A stretch of DNA of 64,000 nt from Pedobacter borealis DSM 19626 (lineage in GTDB: Bacteria > Bacteroidota > Bacteroidia > Sphingobacteriales > Sphingobacteriaceae). The position numbers were made by a program, and so were the translations under genes. The stretch is from positions 33,932-97,931 of the forward strand of contig NZ_JAUG01000007.1 in assembly GCF_000708285.2 (NCBI RefSeq). The letters are read 5' to 3'. Shown piece by piece: positions 8,172-17,064 of this stretch (position 1 is its first letter; each line of letters opens with the position of its first letter). Under the pieces are notes generated by a model, which saw only the letters and a list, made by a program, of their open reading frames with translations, was not told the DNA's origin and did not search any database.

Positions 8172-8990
8172 TTAGTTCAATGTAAAGTTAACGTTGATGT
8201 TGTATTTTACCCTTACCGGCTTACCATTTTGGATACCTGGGTTCCAACGTGGACTAGCTTTCAATACACGGATGGCTTCTTCATCAGTTCCACTACCCAA
8301 ACCGCGGGTAACCTGGATATCTGTTAATTTACCATCTTTTTCAACAACGAAAGATAAAAATACTTTACCTTGAACGTTGTTTTCTTGTGCCATTGGTGGG
8401 TATTTAATTGCTCCTCCTAAGTACTTATAGAATTTAGCAATACCACCTGGGTATTCTGGTTGTTTCTCGATACTAACAAAGTCATAAACCTTATTATCAT
8501 CAACTGCAACAGCAGCTTCTTTTTTTGGTCCTTCACCTACTGGTTCAGCAATGTTAATTTCTGCTGTTGGATCACCTTTGATATCTCTTTGACCTGGATC
8601 TGCTTCCTTCAACTTTTCAACCGTAGGTGGTTCATCATGAACCTCAATATCTGGTTTTACAATTGGAGGTGGCATTTTCACCTGATCAACTTTCGGTGGC
8701 GGTGGCTCTACCGGTGGTGGAGGTGGTGTTTTAGGATCTACTGGTGCTGGTGGCGCTAAAATTACTTCTTGTGCTTTTAATTGCTCATCTTCATGATCCA
8801 TTGAGCCTTTAATCAGGCTATAGATTTTAGGAGAGAAAAATAACACAATAAATATAATAGAGCCGATAATTAATGCTCTTGAGGTGTTGGCACCATTGCT
8901 TTTACGCAATTGATACGCACCGTAGGTTTTGTTTTTATCTGCAAAAACCACTTCAAGCCATTCTTTTCTGAATATATCTAACTTCGACAT
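8172..8990 (-). CDS. tonB: Energy transducer TonB
   Basis: This is a 272-aa TonB-family protein that carries proton-motive energy from ExbBD to outer-membrane receptors. An N-terminal cytoplasmic stretch precedes one membrane anchor (about residues 37-60). A Pro-rich spacer follows (PPPPPVEPPPPKVDQ), then a C-terminal TonB domain from about residue 175 (YPPMAQENNVQGKVFLSFVV, and SPRWNPGIQNGKPVRVKY). The order exbB-exbD-exbD-tonB is usual for Bacteroidetes. Confidence 0.93.
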   Translation of the reverse strand: MSKLDIFRKEWLEVVFADKNKTYGAYQLRKSNGANTSRALIIGSIIFIVLFFSPKIYSLIKGSMDHEDEQLKAQEVILAPPAPVDPKTPPPPPVEPPPPKVDQVKMPPPIVKPDIEVHDEPPTVEKLKEADPGQRDIKGDPTAEINIAEPVGEGPKKEAAVAVDDNKVYDFVSIEKQPEYPGGIAKFYKYLGGAIKYPPMAQENNVQGKVFLSFVVEKDGKLTDIQVTRGLGSGTDEEAIRVLKASPRWNPGIQNGKPVRVKYNINVNFTLN

Positions 8991-9008
8991 AACTATTGGT
9001 TTTACTGA

Positions 9009-9515
9009 TTATAAAATTCCTTTTTCTTTCATGAACTGTTTCTCATTGTCAAGGATGTTATCATCATCGATCTGACGAACCTTAACTTTAAGAATTTCCA
9101 GCTCATCCATCATATCTACAAAGTTTTGGAATGTAGAACCTGATGTTGGTTTTACCAGTACAACAAAGTCTCCAGCAACGCCTGAGGCATCAGCTGCTTT
9201 TCTATTTTTAACAATAGCATCTTCGATTTGTGAACCAGATTCTATAGTTGGTGCGCTTTCGCCAGCTACTCCCATGTACCATGCTACCTTATTGCTTTTA
9301 CCCAACAAAATAGTCATTGTTTTACTTGCTTTCAGCTCCAATCTGTTCTCAGGTAACTTTTCGTTTTTATCTGGCTTTGCAATATCCATCGCTTGCGGCG
9401 TAGAGATTACTGTTGTTAAGATAAAGAATGTTACCAAAAGAAACATTAGATCCACCATCGGAGTCATATCAACCCTTGGGGTGGCTTTCTTCCCGCCTGT
9501 GTTTAATTCTGCCAT
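9009..9515 (-). CDS. exbD: ExbD/TolR-family biopolymer transporter (second copy)
   Basis: This 168-aa ExbD-type protein has one N-terminal membrane helix containing the family core VDMTPMVDLMFLLVTFFILT, with the aspartate needed for proton coupling. The rest is periplasmic. It starts 3 bp after the stop of the first exbD and is followed by tonB. Two unlike ExbD paralogues beside one ExbB is common in this phylum and may reflect a heteromeric channel. Confidence 0.92.
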   Translation of the reverse strand: MAELNTGGKKATPRVDMTPMVDLMFLLVTFFILTTVISTPQAMDIAKPDKNEKLPENRLELKASKTMTILLGKSNKVAWYMGVAGESAPTIESGSQIEDAIVKNRKAADASGVAGDFVVLVKPTSGSTFQNFVDMMDELEILKVKVRQIDDDNILDNEKQFMKEKGIL

Positions 9516-9518
9516 TTC

Positions 9519-10133
9519 TTATTTCTTTTTAGCTTCAGAGTTGGTAACCAATAAAAACTTGTTTACACTTTGTTTCTGAAGTACATCAATAATCTTTTTA
9601 ACTACCGGATATTCTTCTTTTGCATCACCTTTAATACTGATACGCATATCCTGATTATTAATCTCTTTAGTTGCTTTACGGGCATTTAATACCCATGCAT
9701 TTAACTGATTGTCAGTGGAATCTGAAGGTATACCAGTTTGTATCCCTGGTTTCATACGATCAGCCCCATTCAAGGCAATAAGAGATTTTAAACTCTGGAT
9801 CGGAACGCCGAAACTTCCTATCGCTGAAAAGCGTTGTATTTCTACTGGAGTGAACGATATTTTGTACTGTTCGCCCATTAGCGCTAATGTTTTCGCTCTT
9901 ACTTTGACCCCTGCTACTTCGAAGAAAACTTTACCCTGCCCAATGGTTAATATCGCATTGTTTTCTACCGGTACCTTAAACTCATATGTAGATGAAGGTG
10001 TAGAAACGGCTAGTGGTTCTGGTTGCCTTGCTGTAGCAGTTAAGATGAAGAAAGTAAGTAACAATGATGCCACATCACACATGGCGGTCATATCTGTTAC
10101 TGTACTTGTTCTTTTAACTTTAATTCTAGGCAT
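9519..10133 (-). CDS. exbD: ExbD/TolR-family biopolymer transporter (first copy)
   Basis: This 204-aa ExbD-family protein has the helix VTDMTAMCDVASLLLTFFIL near the N terminus, with the conserved aspartate in CDVASLL. The periplasmic part is longer than in the second copy. It follows exbB (78-bp gap) and precedes the second exbD. The weak identity between the two copies suggests old divergence, not recent duplication. Confidence 0.92.
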   Translation of the reverse strand: MPRIKVKRTSTVTDMTAMCDVASLLLTFFILTATARQPEPLAVSTPSSTYEFKVPVENNAILTIGQGKVFFEVAGVKVRAKTLALMGEQYKISFTPVEIQRFSAIGSFGVPIQSLKSLIALNGADRMKPGIQTGIPSDSTDNQLNAWVLNARKATKEINNQDMRISIKGDAKEEYPVVKKIIDVLQKQSVNKFLLVTNSEAKKK

Positions 10134-10211
10134 AATATTTTTTACTAGTTTTAATAATGATGATCTTTTTTCCGGTTTTCCATAAAGCCGGTAAAAATTT
10201 TTTCAAAATTC

Positions 10212-11042
10212 TTATTTATGCGAACTAGCGTATGTTTGAACGATGCTGAAACCAGCCTCATCGATAGCGTAAGTTAACTTGTCGATTTTAGAAGTTAATA
10301 CGTTATACATGATAATTGCCACAGTAGAAACCAAGATACCTGTTGCAGTATTGATCAATGCCTCAGAGATACCTACCGCTAATGCTGACTGATCTGGTGC
10401 ACCAGAGTTTGCTAAACCGGCGAATGCACGGATCATACCTGTTACTGTACCCAATAAACCTACTAATGTACCAATTGATACCAAAGTTGCAATTACAGTT
10501 AAGTTTTGCTCTAACATTGGCATCTCTAAAGCTGTAGCTTCTTCAACCTCTTTTTGGATTGCAACGATTGATTGCTCAACATCCATATTGGTATCTGCTT
10601 CAACTTCACTGTATTTTTTCAAGCCAGATTTAATTACGTTAGCAACTGAACCTTCTTGTTTATCACACTCAGCTTTTGCTGCTTCGATGTTACCTGCGCT
10701 TAATAAACCTTGTACTTTGCGAATGAAAGTGTCTAAGCTAGATTTTCCACTTGCTTTACCAATAACGATGAAACGTTCGATAGAGAATACAATTACTACT
10801 AATAGTAATCCAACTAAGATCGCTACGATAGGACCTCCTTTGTAAGCTGTTCCAAGATAGTTACCAGCTAATGGTAATTTTTCTCTGTCACCATCGATAA
10901 AGTTACTTCCTTCTCCGAATACGAATCTCCAAACACAGAATCCAATGATAATACAAATTGGAATAACGAATGTTGCAAATACATTTGAAGCACTAGAAGA
11001 GCTCTCTTTTTTAACAGTTGTTGGTTTTGGTGCGTTTGCCAT
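10212..11042 (-). CDS. exbB: MotA/TolQ/ExbB proton channel protein
   Basis: This 276-aa ExbB forms the proton channel that energises TonB. It has an N-terminal helix near residues 21-43, a second near 72-91 (IVAILVGLLLVVIVFSIERF) and two C-terminal helices with the MotA/TolQ/ExbB signature LVGLLGTVTGMIRAF. A long Ala/Ser-rich N-terminal segment precedes helix 1. It is the first gene of the TonB operon, after about 300 bp of non-coding sequence. Confidence 0.93.
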   Translation of the reverse strand: MANAPKPTTVKKESSSSASNVFATFVIPICIIIGFCVWRFVFGEGSNFIDGDREKLPLAGNYLGTAYKGGPIVAILVGLLLVVIVFSIERFIVIGKASGKSSLDTFIRKVQGLLSAGNIEAAKAECDKQEGSVANVIKSGLKKYSEVEADTNMDVEQSIVAIQKEVEEATALEMPMLEQNLTVIATLVSIGTLVGLLGTVTGMIRAFAGLANSGAPDQSALAVGISEALINTATGILVSTVAIIMYNVLTSKIDKLTYAIDEAGFSIVQTYASSHK

Positions 11043-11241
11043 TTTTTTTGAAATTTTAGTTTTAGTTCTTGTTTTTAATTTTTAGCTGTTTTTTTCTTTT
11101 GTACTACACTCAACGTTTCATATCCGAAATTGTTGCGAAAAACAAATTTATAAATTGATTTTAAATTACAAATTAATAAATCAATAAGCAATTAAATCGT
11201 TACTTAGAATTTAGTTTCGGTAAATCACCAAGGGTGTATAA

Positions 11242-11271
11242 CAAAAAAATTGCCCCAGCCGAGGCAATTCT
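11242..11271 (-). terminator. Terminator downstream of pckA
   Basis: On the minus strand AATTGCC and GGCAATT form a stem around TCGGCTGG, directly followed by a run of T. It lies 70 bp past the pckA stop. The rest of the 11043-11340 interval is AT-rich and probably holds the exbB promoter; I see no gene there. Confidence 0.8.
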
Positions 11272-11340
11272 TTCACAATAAAAACTAAAAAAAAATCGAA
11301 TTGCAAATTTTTCGCTCAAAAAATGCATTTTAAAGTGCAT

Positions 11341-12936
11341 TTAACATAATTTTAACGCTTCGTGTCTGCTTTTTGGTACTTTTGTCAGTTCGAACTGCTT
11401 GAAATTCTCTTTAAAGGCATCCGACAGTTCGTAGGCTTTCAAAAAGTATTCTTCCTGATTGCTCCATGTTTTAGAGGGGTCTAAAATTTCGTCCGGCACC
11501 CCAGGACAATTTAACGGCATCATCAATTTAAATACATGATGTTGCTTATATTTATTATGATCTAAGTCTCCATTTAACGCTGCCGTAATCATCGCTCTGG
11601 TATAACTTAATTTCATCCTTTTACCTACGCCGTAAGCTCCACCGCTCCAACCCGTATTTACTAACCATACGTTTACCTGGTGTTTTTCCATCTTCTCGCC
11701 CAATAGTGCGGCATATCTAGATGGGTGCAATGGTAAGAAGGCTTTACCAAAGCAAGCCGAAAACGTTAACTGAGGTTCTGTCACCCCTGTTTCTGTTCCT
11801 GCAACCTTGGCTGTATATCCGCTCATAAAGTGGAACATGGCCTGTTCTACATTCAATTTTGAAATTGGAGGCAATACGCCAAACGCATCTGCAGTTAAGA
11901 AAAAGATATTTTTCGGAACAGCCGCTATTGATGGTAAAATCGCATTGTCAATATAATCTATTGGATAAGCCACGCGGGTATTTTCCGTTTTACAGATATT
12001 GCTATAATCAACCTCCTTTGTACCTGGAAAAAAATTAACATTCTCTAGCAAGGAGCCAAATTTGATCGCCTTAAAGATCTGAGGCTCTTTTTCTTCGGTT
12101 AAATCAACACATTTTGCATAGCAACCGCCTTCGAAGTTAAATATAGAAGCTTTACCCCAACCATGTTCATCATCACCTATCAATCCTCTTTCGGGATCGG
12201 CAGACAAGGTGGTTTTTCCCGTCCCTGACAAGCCGAAGAATATAGCGGTATCGCCATTTTTACCCACATTGGCCGAACAGTGCATGGATAGCGTGTTCTT
12301 ATATACTGGCAGGATAAAGTTTAAAACAGAAAAAATTCCTTTTTTAATTTCGCCGGTATAGCCAGTTCCCCCGATCAAAATCATTTTCCTGGTAAAGTTG
12401 ATGATGGAGAAGTTTTCCTGTCTGGTTCCGTCAATAGCCGGATCGGCCAAAAAACCTGGCGCAGCAATGATGGTCCACTCTGGCGTGGTCCCCAAACGAT
12501 CCTCTTCAGGGCGGATAAACAAATGATGAGCAAAAAGATTCTGATAAGCAGTTTCTGTAATTACCCGAATGGATATATCGTAATCCGGGTTGGCACAGGC
12601 TGAAGAATCGCGGACATAAATTTTCTTATCTTCAAGGTAATTTGTTAGCTTATAAAACAGCTGATCGAATTTCTCCGGAGAAATTTTAATGTTTACATCG
12701 CCCCACCAAACCTGATCTTCGGTTACTTCGTCGCATACAATAAAACGGTCTTTAGGAGAACGTCCGGTAAACTTTCCGGTATCAACCGCCAGCGCTCCTG
12801 AAGCAGCCAGCGTACCTTCTTTATTTAATAAGGCATCATCAATTAATTCCGTTGGAGATAATTGGTACTTTACAGCAATGTTTCCACCTAGATTTAAATA
12901 GCTTAAATCTGGCGTTTGCAGTTTCTTTTTGCTCAT
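11341..12936 (-). CDS. pckA: Phosphoenolpyruvate carboxykinase (ATP)
   Basis: This 531-aa enzyme converts oxaloacetate and ATP to phosphoenolpyruvate, CO2 and ADP, the first committed step of gluconeogenesis. The N-terminal TGRSPKDRF motif binds oxaloacetate, and FFGLSGTGKTTLSADPER is the P-loop. GDDEHGWG follows with the metal-binding aspartates. The length matches ATP-dependent PEPCK. It stands alone, with its own terminator. Confidence 0.97.
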   Translation of the reverse strand: MSKKKLQTPDLSYLNLGGNIAVKYQLSPTELIDDALLNKEGTLAASGALAVDTGKFTGRSPKDRFIVCDEVTEDQVWWGDVNIKISPEKFDQLFYKLTNYLEDKKIYVRDSSACANPDYDISIRVITETAYQNLFAHHLFIRPEEDRLGTTPEWTIIAAPGFLADPAIDGTRQENFSIINFTRKMILIGGTGYTGEIKKGIFSVLNFILPVYKNTLSMHCSANVGKNGDTAIFFGLSGTGKTTLSADPERGLIGDDEHGWGKASIFNFEGGCYAKCVDLTEEKEPQIFKAIKFGSLLENVNFFPGTKEVDYSNICKTENTRVAYPIDYIDNAILPSIAAVPKNIFFLTADAFGVLPPISKLNVEQAMFHFMSGYTAKVAGTETGVTEPQLTFSACFGKAFLPLHPSRYAALLGEKMEKHQVNVWLVNTGWSGGAYGVGKRMKLSYTRAMITAALNGDLDHNKYKQHHVFKLMMPLNCPGVPDEILDPSKTWSNQEEYFLKAYELSDAFKENFKQFELTKVPKSRHEALKLC

Positions 12937-13198
12937 AACAATAAGTTAGTTAGTACAGCAAAGGTAAATACTTATCTTCCACAAAAACTAGTTTTGAAGC
13001 GTAATTTTTTACATATTGTAGCAAATACACTATTATGTAAACATTTTATTTACAGATATTTACATTCATTTTTACAAGGTAAAAAAAATTAAAAAATTAC
13101 ACTAAGTACAATCTGTTAAATGGTTTTAGCTGGTTTAAACTTTTAATAGGTAAGGTTTTGAAAATCAATGATGTATTGTTAAATGATTAAATATTGAT

Positions 13199-13511
13199 AC
13201 CCCGCCAGAGGAGCTATCGTGCGGACACATCTTTTTAATCTAATTTGTTTTTAGTTCCTTATGCCTAAGGCGATCGTCATGCTGTCCCGAATGTTCGGGA
13301 TCAGCATCTTTACTGCTATTAACTGGCCTTGATCCCTTAAGAAGGCACAAATGTCTTTTCTTTTGTGCAACTGTTTTTTTGATTTCTCCGCCACTTGGGA
13401 TTGACGGCGATCTTCTGTAAAACCTTTGCTTTATTAAAGTTGGTTAGCAAAACGCATAAAAACCCAAACCAAAAGATGTGTCCACACGATAGCTCCAGAG
13501 GAGGGGAATTA
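13199..13511. repeat. Palindromic repeat split by a MITE-like insertion
   Basis: Removing the insert and one copy of the 7-bp duplication rejoins the flanks as CCCCGCCAGAGGAGGGG, followed by AATTAG. An intact relative, CCCCTCCAAAGGAGGGG followed by AATAATG, lies at 13769-13785. The site was therefore a G/C-run palindrome whose central CCAGAGG was the insertion target and is now duplicated at 13205-13211 and 13495-13501. Confidence 0.75.
13212..13494. mobile_element. MITE-like element, 283 bp
   Basis: The ends are 24-bp terminal inverted repeats matching at 23 positions: 13212-13235 begins AGCTATCGTGCGGACACATC and 13471-13494 is its reverse complement apart from one C/T change. Identical 7-bp sequences (CCAGAGG) flank the element as a target-site duplication. 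There is no intact transposase inside. The interior carries a hairpin near 13283-13311 (CCCGAATGTTCGGG) and a minus-strand open frame that runs past the element, so it is not a gene of its own. It fits a non-autonomous transposon moved in trans. Confidence 0.8.
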
Positions 13512-13768
13512 GACGCTGGAAAGGTAACCCACTTAAATAGTACCACAACCCGAATTTGACTAAACCTGATAAAAGCGGCAGCTCCCGATCTCACCAACAA
13601 CAAAACTGCACTACCATCGGGACTAAAGCGGTTAGCAGGGCTGTGGTAGCGGGAGTATTGCTACAGTATCTTTTCCAATAAAGCCAACGGTTGTATACCT
13701 TTAATTATAGGAAAAATCTGAGTGGGAGAAATGCCATAGTGGATTTTAACCACCCCGCCCTCCGGGCA

Positions 13769-13785
13769 CCCCTCCAAAGGAGGGG
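13769..13785. repeat. Perfect G/C-run palindrome
   Basis: CCCCTCCAAAGGAGGGG is a 17-bp palindrome followed by AATAATG. It is the same class as the palindrome interrupted at 13199-13511. Another small stem, CCCGCCCTCCGGGC, lies just before it. Confidence 0.65.
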
Positions 13786-13885
13786 AATAATGCGGCTATT
13801 TCATCTGTGTAAACGTTTTAATAGAAATTTCGAAATAAAAATTAAAAAACATTTGCATTTTAAAAAAATAATCTCCTACTTTACG

Positions 13886-13900
13886 GTGTACAAAGTACAC
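13886..13900. promoter_or_regulatory. 15-bp palindrome upstream of the threonine leader
   Basis: GTGTACAAAGTACAC is a perfect inverted repeat (6-bp arms, AAA centre) ending 9 bp before the leader start at 13910. It could be an operator or the first hairpin of the leader transcript. The sequence alone does not decide. Confidence 0.4.
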
Positions 13901-13909
13901 AAAGACAAG

Positions 13910-13975
13910 ATGAATTTTAACACTTCGATTATTACAACGATTATTATTACCACCGGTATAAACCAGCGGGGCTAA
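13910..13975 (+). CDS. Threonine-operon-type leader peptide
   Basis: This is a 21-codon frame (ATG 13910, TAA 13973-13975) whose product contains SIITTIIITTG: 5 Thr and 6 Ile in 21 residues. It lies 157 bp upstream of thrA and 32 bp before a rho-independent terminator. This is the arrangement of the enterobacterial thrL leader, where ribosome stalling at Thr/Ile codons prevents termination. The Ile content fits control by both end products of the pathway. The frame is part of a longer open reading frame beginning upstream, so the start is inferred from the composition and position. Confidence 0.8.
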   Translation: MNFNTSIITTIIITTGINQRG

Positions 13976-14007
13976 TTTGTTGTAAATTGAAAAAACATAA
14001 AACACAG

Positions 14008-14043
14008 AAAGCGTCCCGATGAAAATCGGGACGCTTTTTTTTT
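14008..14043 (+). terminator. Attenuator terminator upstream of thrA
   Basis: GCGTCCCGAT and ATCGGGACGC form a perfect 10-bp stem closed by GAAA-type loop bases and followed by nine T residues. It lies between the Thr/Ile-rich leader and thrA on the coding strand. No gene ends just upstream on that strand, so an attenuator is more likely than a simple end of transcription. A CGGG at the end of the leader frame could pair with the CCCG of its 5' arm as part of an antiterminator; this is only a suggestion. Confidence 0.85.
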
Positions 14044-14132
14044 AACCCATGCTGAATGAAACCTGCACAAGCAACAATACAAACGATGAAATAATTTGCT
14101 CAGCATCAAACAGTTAAAACCAATATAAACTA

Positions 14133-16586
14133 ATGAAAGTACTCAAATTCGGCGGCACATCCGTAGGTTCGGCCGAGAACATTAAAACCCTCTTACGCCT
14201 GGTTGGCGAAGAAAAACAGAAGAACAGCCCGGTAGTTGTATTATCGGCAATGAGTGGTGTAACCAATTTACTTACCGATATGGCCGAAATGGCCGAGCGT
14301 GGAGAAGATTACGACGCCCATTTAAAAGAAATCGAAGCAAAACACTTTGCTGTAATCCGCTCGCTTTTACCTGCGGCTGCACAAAACCCTGTGTTTACAC
14401 GTTTAAAGATCTTTTTTAACGAATTGGAAGATCTGTTACAGGCTGTGGCCAATCTGCGCGAACTGAGCTTGCAGACCAAAGATCAGATTTTAAGTTACGG
14501 CGAACGCTGCTCTACTTTTATGATCAGCCACATTGCTTCTCAAAATTTTGGCGATACGCTTTATGTTAACGGTTCTGACCTGATTAAAACCGACAGCAAC
14601 TTCGGTCAAGCGAAAGTAGATACCGAATTGACTGAAATGCTGATCAACAATTTTTACCAGGAAAATAAAGGCAAAGTACTTTTTGTTACTGGGTTTATAG
14701 CAAGCAATGCAGCAGGCAGGGTAACAACTTTAGGCCGTGGTGGCTCTGATTATACCGCAGCAGTATGGGGTGCAGCTTTAAATGCCGAAGAAATAGAGAT
14801 ATGGACGGACGTAAACGGTATGATGACTGCTGACCCACGCATTGTGAAAAAGGCTTTCTCGTTACCGGAGTTAAGCTACACCGAAGCCATGGAACTGAGT
14901 TATTTTGGGGCGAAAGTGATCTATCCACCAACAATGATCCCTGCTTTTATGAAAAAGATTCCGATTGTGATCAAAAACACTTTCGAACCTGATTTCGCAG
15001 GAACTTATATCAAAAGCGATGTTAAAGCATCGAGTTTACCCATAAAAGGAATTTCCTCTATCGATCATATCAGCATTATTAACCTAACTGGTAGTGGTAT
15101 GGTGGGCAAGGCAGGTTTTAGCGGACGATTATTCTCGCTGCTTTCGCGCGAACAGATCAATGTAGTATTGATTACCCAGTCTTCATCAGAACATAGCATT
15201 ACCTTCGCTGTTAAACCAACAGATGCTTCACAGGCGATCTCTTTAATCAAAAAAGAGTTTGAACTGGAGTTAGATGCTAAAAAACTAGAGCTGCCAGAAG
15301 TTGAAAATAACCTTTCAGTTTTGGCCATTGTTGGCGAAAATATGAAACGTACACCAGGTATGAGCGGACGTTTGTTCAGCGCTTTAGGCCGCAACGGTAT
15401 CAATGTAAGGGCTATTGCTCAGGGATCTTCAGAATACAACATTTCGGTAATCATCAGCAAAGACGATTTATCGAAAGCAGTAAATGCAGTGCACGACGCT
15501 TTCTTTACCGACCTGAAAAGAACACTGAATGTTTTCTGCCTGGGCACAGGAAACATTGGCAAAACCATGTTTAACCAACTGAAAGAACAGATGCCTTTCT
15601 TAGCGGCGAATAACGATCTACAGGTTAAGATAACGGGTATCAGCAATACACGCAAAATGATTTTCAATACTGACGGTCTGTCTTTAGAAAATTGGGAGAC
15701 AGAACTGAATACAAATGGTGAACAGGCAGATTTAGCGGGTTTTGTTGCCAAAATGAAAGCGCTAAACTTACCAAACTGCGTTTTTGTAGATAACACCGCT
15801 GCAGAATCGCCAATAGAATTTTATCAGGGCATATTCGAAAGCAGCATTTCGGTAGTAACCTGCAATAAAAAAGGAAATTCGGCAGATTTTGCCCAGTATA
15901 AATCATTTAAAGATACCGCCCGCAAATTTGGTGTAGATTTTTATTATGAAACCAATGTTGGTGCAGGCCTGCCAATCATCCGTACACTGCGCGAGCTGAT
16001 GATGAGCGGTGATAAGGTAGCGCGGATTGAAGCGATTTTATCAGGAACCATTTCTTACATCTTCAATAATTTTAAAGGTGATGCCGGTTTTTACGAAACT
16101 GTAAAGGAAGCGCAAGAACTGGGTTATACTGAACCAGATCCTCGCGACGACTTAAATGGAAAAGATTTTATGCGTAAAATGCTGATCCTAGCCCGTGATG
16201 CTGGTTATCCATTAGAAGCCAGTGATGTAAAAATCGACAACATTTTGCCAGAAGCATGCTTAAATGCTACATCGGTTGAAGATTTCTATTCTGAATTACA
16301 GGCGAATGCAGCTTACTTCGAAAATTTAAAAAATACCGCAGCCAACGATGGAAAAGTTTTGCGTTACATCGGTAAGCTTGAAAATGGAAATGTAGAAATC
16401 AGCCTGCAAATGGTTGACGACAGTCATCCTTTTTATATGCTATCGGGAAGTGATAATATTATCTCTTTTACAACCGATCGTTACAAAACCCGCCCGTTGG
16501 TAGTAAAAGGCCCTGGTGCAGGTGCAGAAGTTACCGCTGCCGGAGTTTTTGCGGATATCATTAACGTAGGTACTTTAAATAAGTAG
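14133..16586 (+). CDS. thrA: Bifunctional aspartate kinase/homoserine dehydrogenase
   Basis: This 817-aa fusion enzyme catalyses the first and third steps from aspartate to homoserine. The kinase domain opens with KFGGTSVGS (residues 5-13) and spans about residues 1-290. Two ACT-like regulatory segments follow (for example GSGMVGKAGFSGRLFSLLSR and GENMKRTPGMSGRLFSALGR). The homoserine dehydrogenase domain starts near residue 465 with FCLGTGNIGKTMF, its nucleotide-binding loop. Length and order match E. coli ThrA. It heads thrA-(dinB-like)-thrB-thrC behind a leader/attenuator. Confidence 0.97.
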   Translation: MKVLKFGGTSVGSAENIKTLLRLVGEEKQKNSPVVVLSAMSGVTNLLTDMAEMAERGEDYDAHLKEIEAKHFAVIRSLLPAAAQNPVFTRLKIFFNELEDLLQAVANLRELSLQTKDQILSYGERCSTFMISHIASQNFGDTLYVNGSDLIKTDSNFGQAKVDTELTEMLINNFYQENKGKVLFVTGFIASNAAGRVTTLGRGGSDYTAAVWGAALNAEEIEIWTDVNGMMTADPRIVKKAFSLPELSYTEAMELSYFGAKVIYPPTMIPAFMKKIPIVIKNTFEPDFAGTYIKSDVKASSLPIKGISSIDHISIINLTGSGMVGKAGFSGRLFSLLSREQINVVLITQSSSEHSITFAVKPTDASQAISLIKKEFELELDAKKLELPEVENNLSVLAIVGENMKRTPGMSGRLFSALGRNGINVRAIAQGSSEYNISVIISKDDLSKAVNAVHDAFFTDLKRTLNVFCLGTGNIGKTMFNQLKEQMPFLAANNDLQVKITGISNTRKMIFNTDGLSLENWETELNTNGEQADLAGFVAKMKALNLPNCVFVDNTAAESPIEFYQGIFESSISVVTCNKKGNSADFAQYKSFKDTARKFGVDFYYETNVGAGLPIIRTLRELMMSGDKVARIEAILSGTISYIFNNFKGDAGFYETVKEAQELGYTEPDPRDDLNGKDFMRKMLILARDAGYPLEASDVKIDNILPEACLNATSVEDFYSELQANAAYFENLKNTAANDGKVLRYIGKLENGNVEISLQMVDDSHPFYMLSGSDNIISFTTDRYKTRPLVVKGPGAGAEVTAAGVFADIINVGTLNK

Positions 16587-16590
16587 CAAG

Positions 16591-17049
16591 ATGAATTCGG
16601 TTTTAGACAAAAAGAACGAGATCCTTCAGCTGGTTAATCAGGCGATGATCGATTTCAAAAATATTCCGGATGAGGCCTGGAATAATAAACCGCAGCTTTT
16701 AAAATGGTCTAAAAAGGAACTGTTGGGGCATTTGGTAGATAGTGCAGTTAATAACATCCGTCGTTTGGTTGTTGGACAATACGAACAAGGGGTTAAAATT
16801 ATTTATCATCAGGATGAATGGGTAAACTACCAAAACTACCAGGGGGCAGCCATTGCGGAAGTTATAATGCTTTGGAAGTTATTAAACTATCAGATTAGCC
16901 GGGTAATTGAAAATATTCCAGAGGAAAAGCTTCAAAATACCTGCGACACAGGAAAAGGGAAAATAGAAATGCACACCCTTTCTTTTTTTATCGATGATTA
17001 CTTAGTGCATTTGAAATATCATTTAAACCAAATAACGCTTAACAAATAG
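16591..17049 (+). CDS. DinB-superfamily protein
   Basis: This 152-aa protein resembles the DinB/YfiT four-helix-bundle family, which often carries a three-histidine metal site. The helix with KWSKKELLGHLVDSAVNNI holds a candidate His, as do YHQDEWV and DDYLVHLKYHLNQI near the C terminus. It starts 4 bp after thrA and ends 15 bp before thrB, so it is inside the threonine operon. A role in threonine synthesis is not known for the family; thiol-transferase or hydrolase activity is possible. Confidence 0.82.
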   Translation: MNSVLDKKNEILQLVNQAMIDFKNIPDEAWNNKPQLLKWSKKELLGHLVDSAVNNIRRLVVGQYEQGVKIIYHQDEWVNYQNYQGAAIAEVIMLWKLLNYQISRVIENIPEEKLQNTCDTGKGKIEMHTLSFFIDDYLVHLKYHLNQITLNK

Positions 17050-17064
17050 CTAAGCCAATTAATA

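Noticed and set aside
8460..8759. Trp-rich 99-codon plus-strand open frame
   Set aside because: It is the antisense shadow of the Pro-rich spacer of tonB.
13337..13603. 88-codon minus-strand open frame
   Set aside because: It runs across the right end of the MITE-like element into the flanking palindrome, has no recognisable domain, and is explained by the repeats it overlaps.
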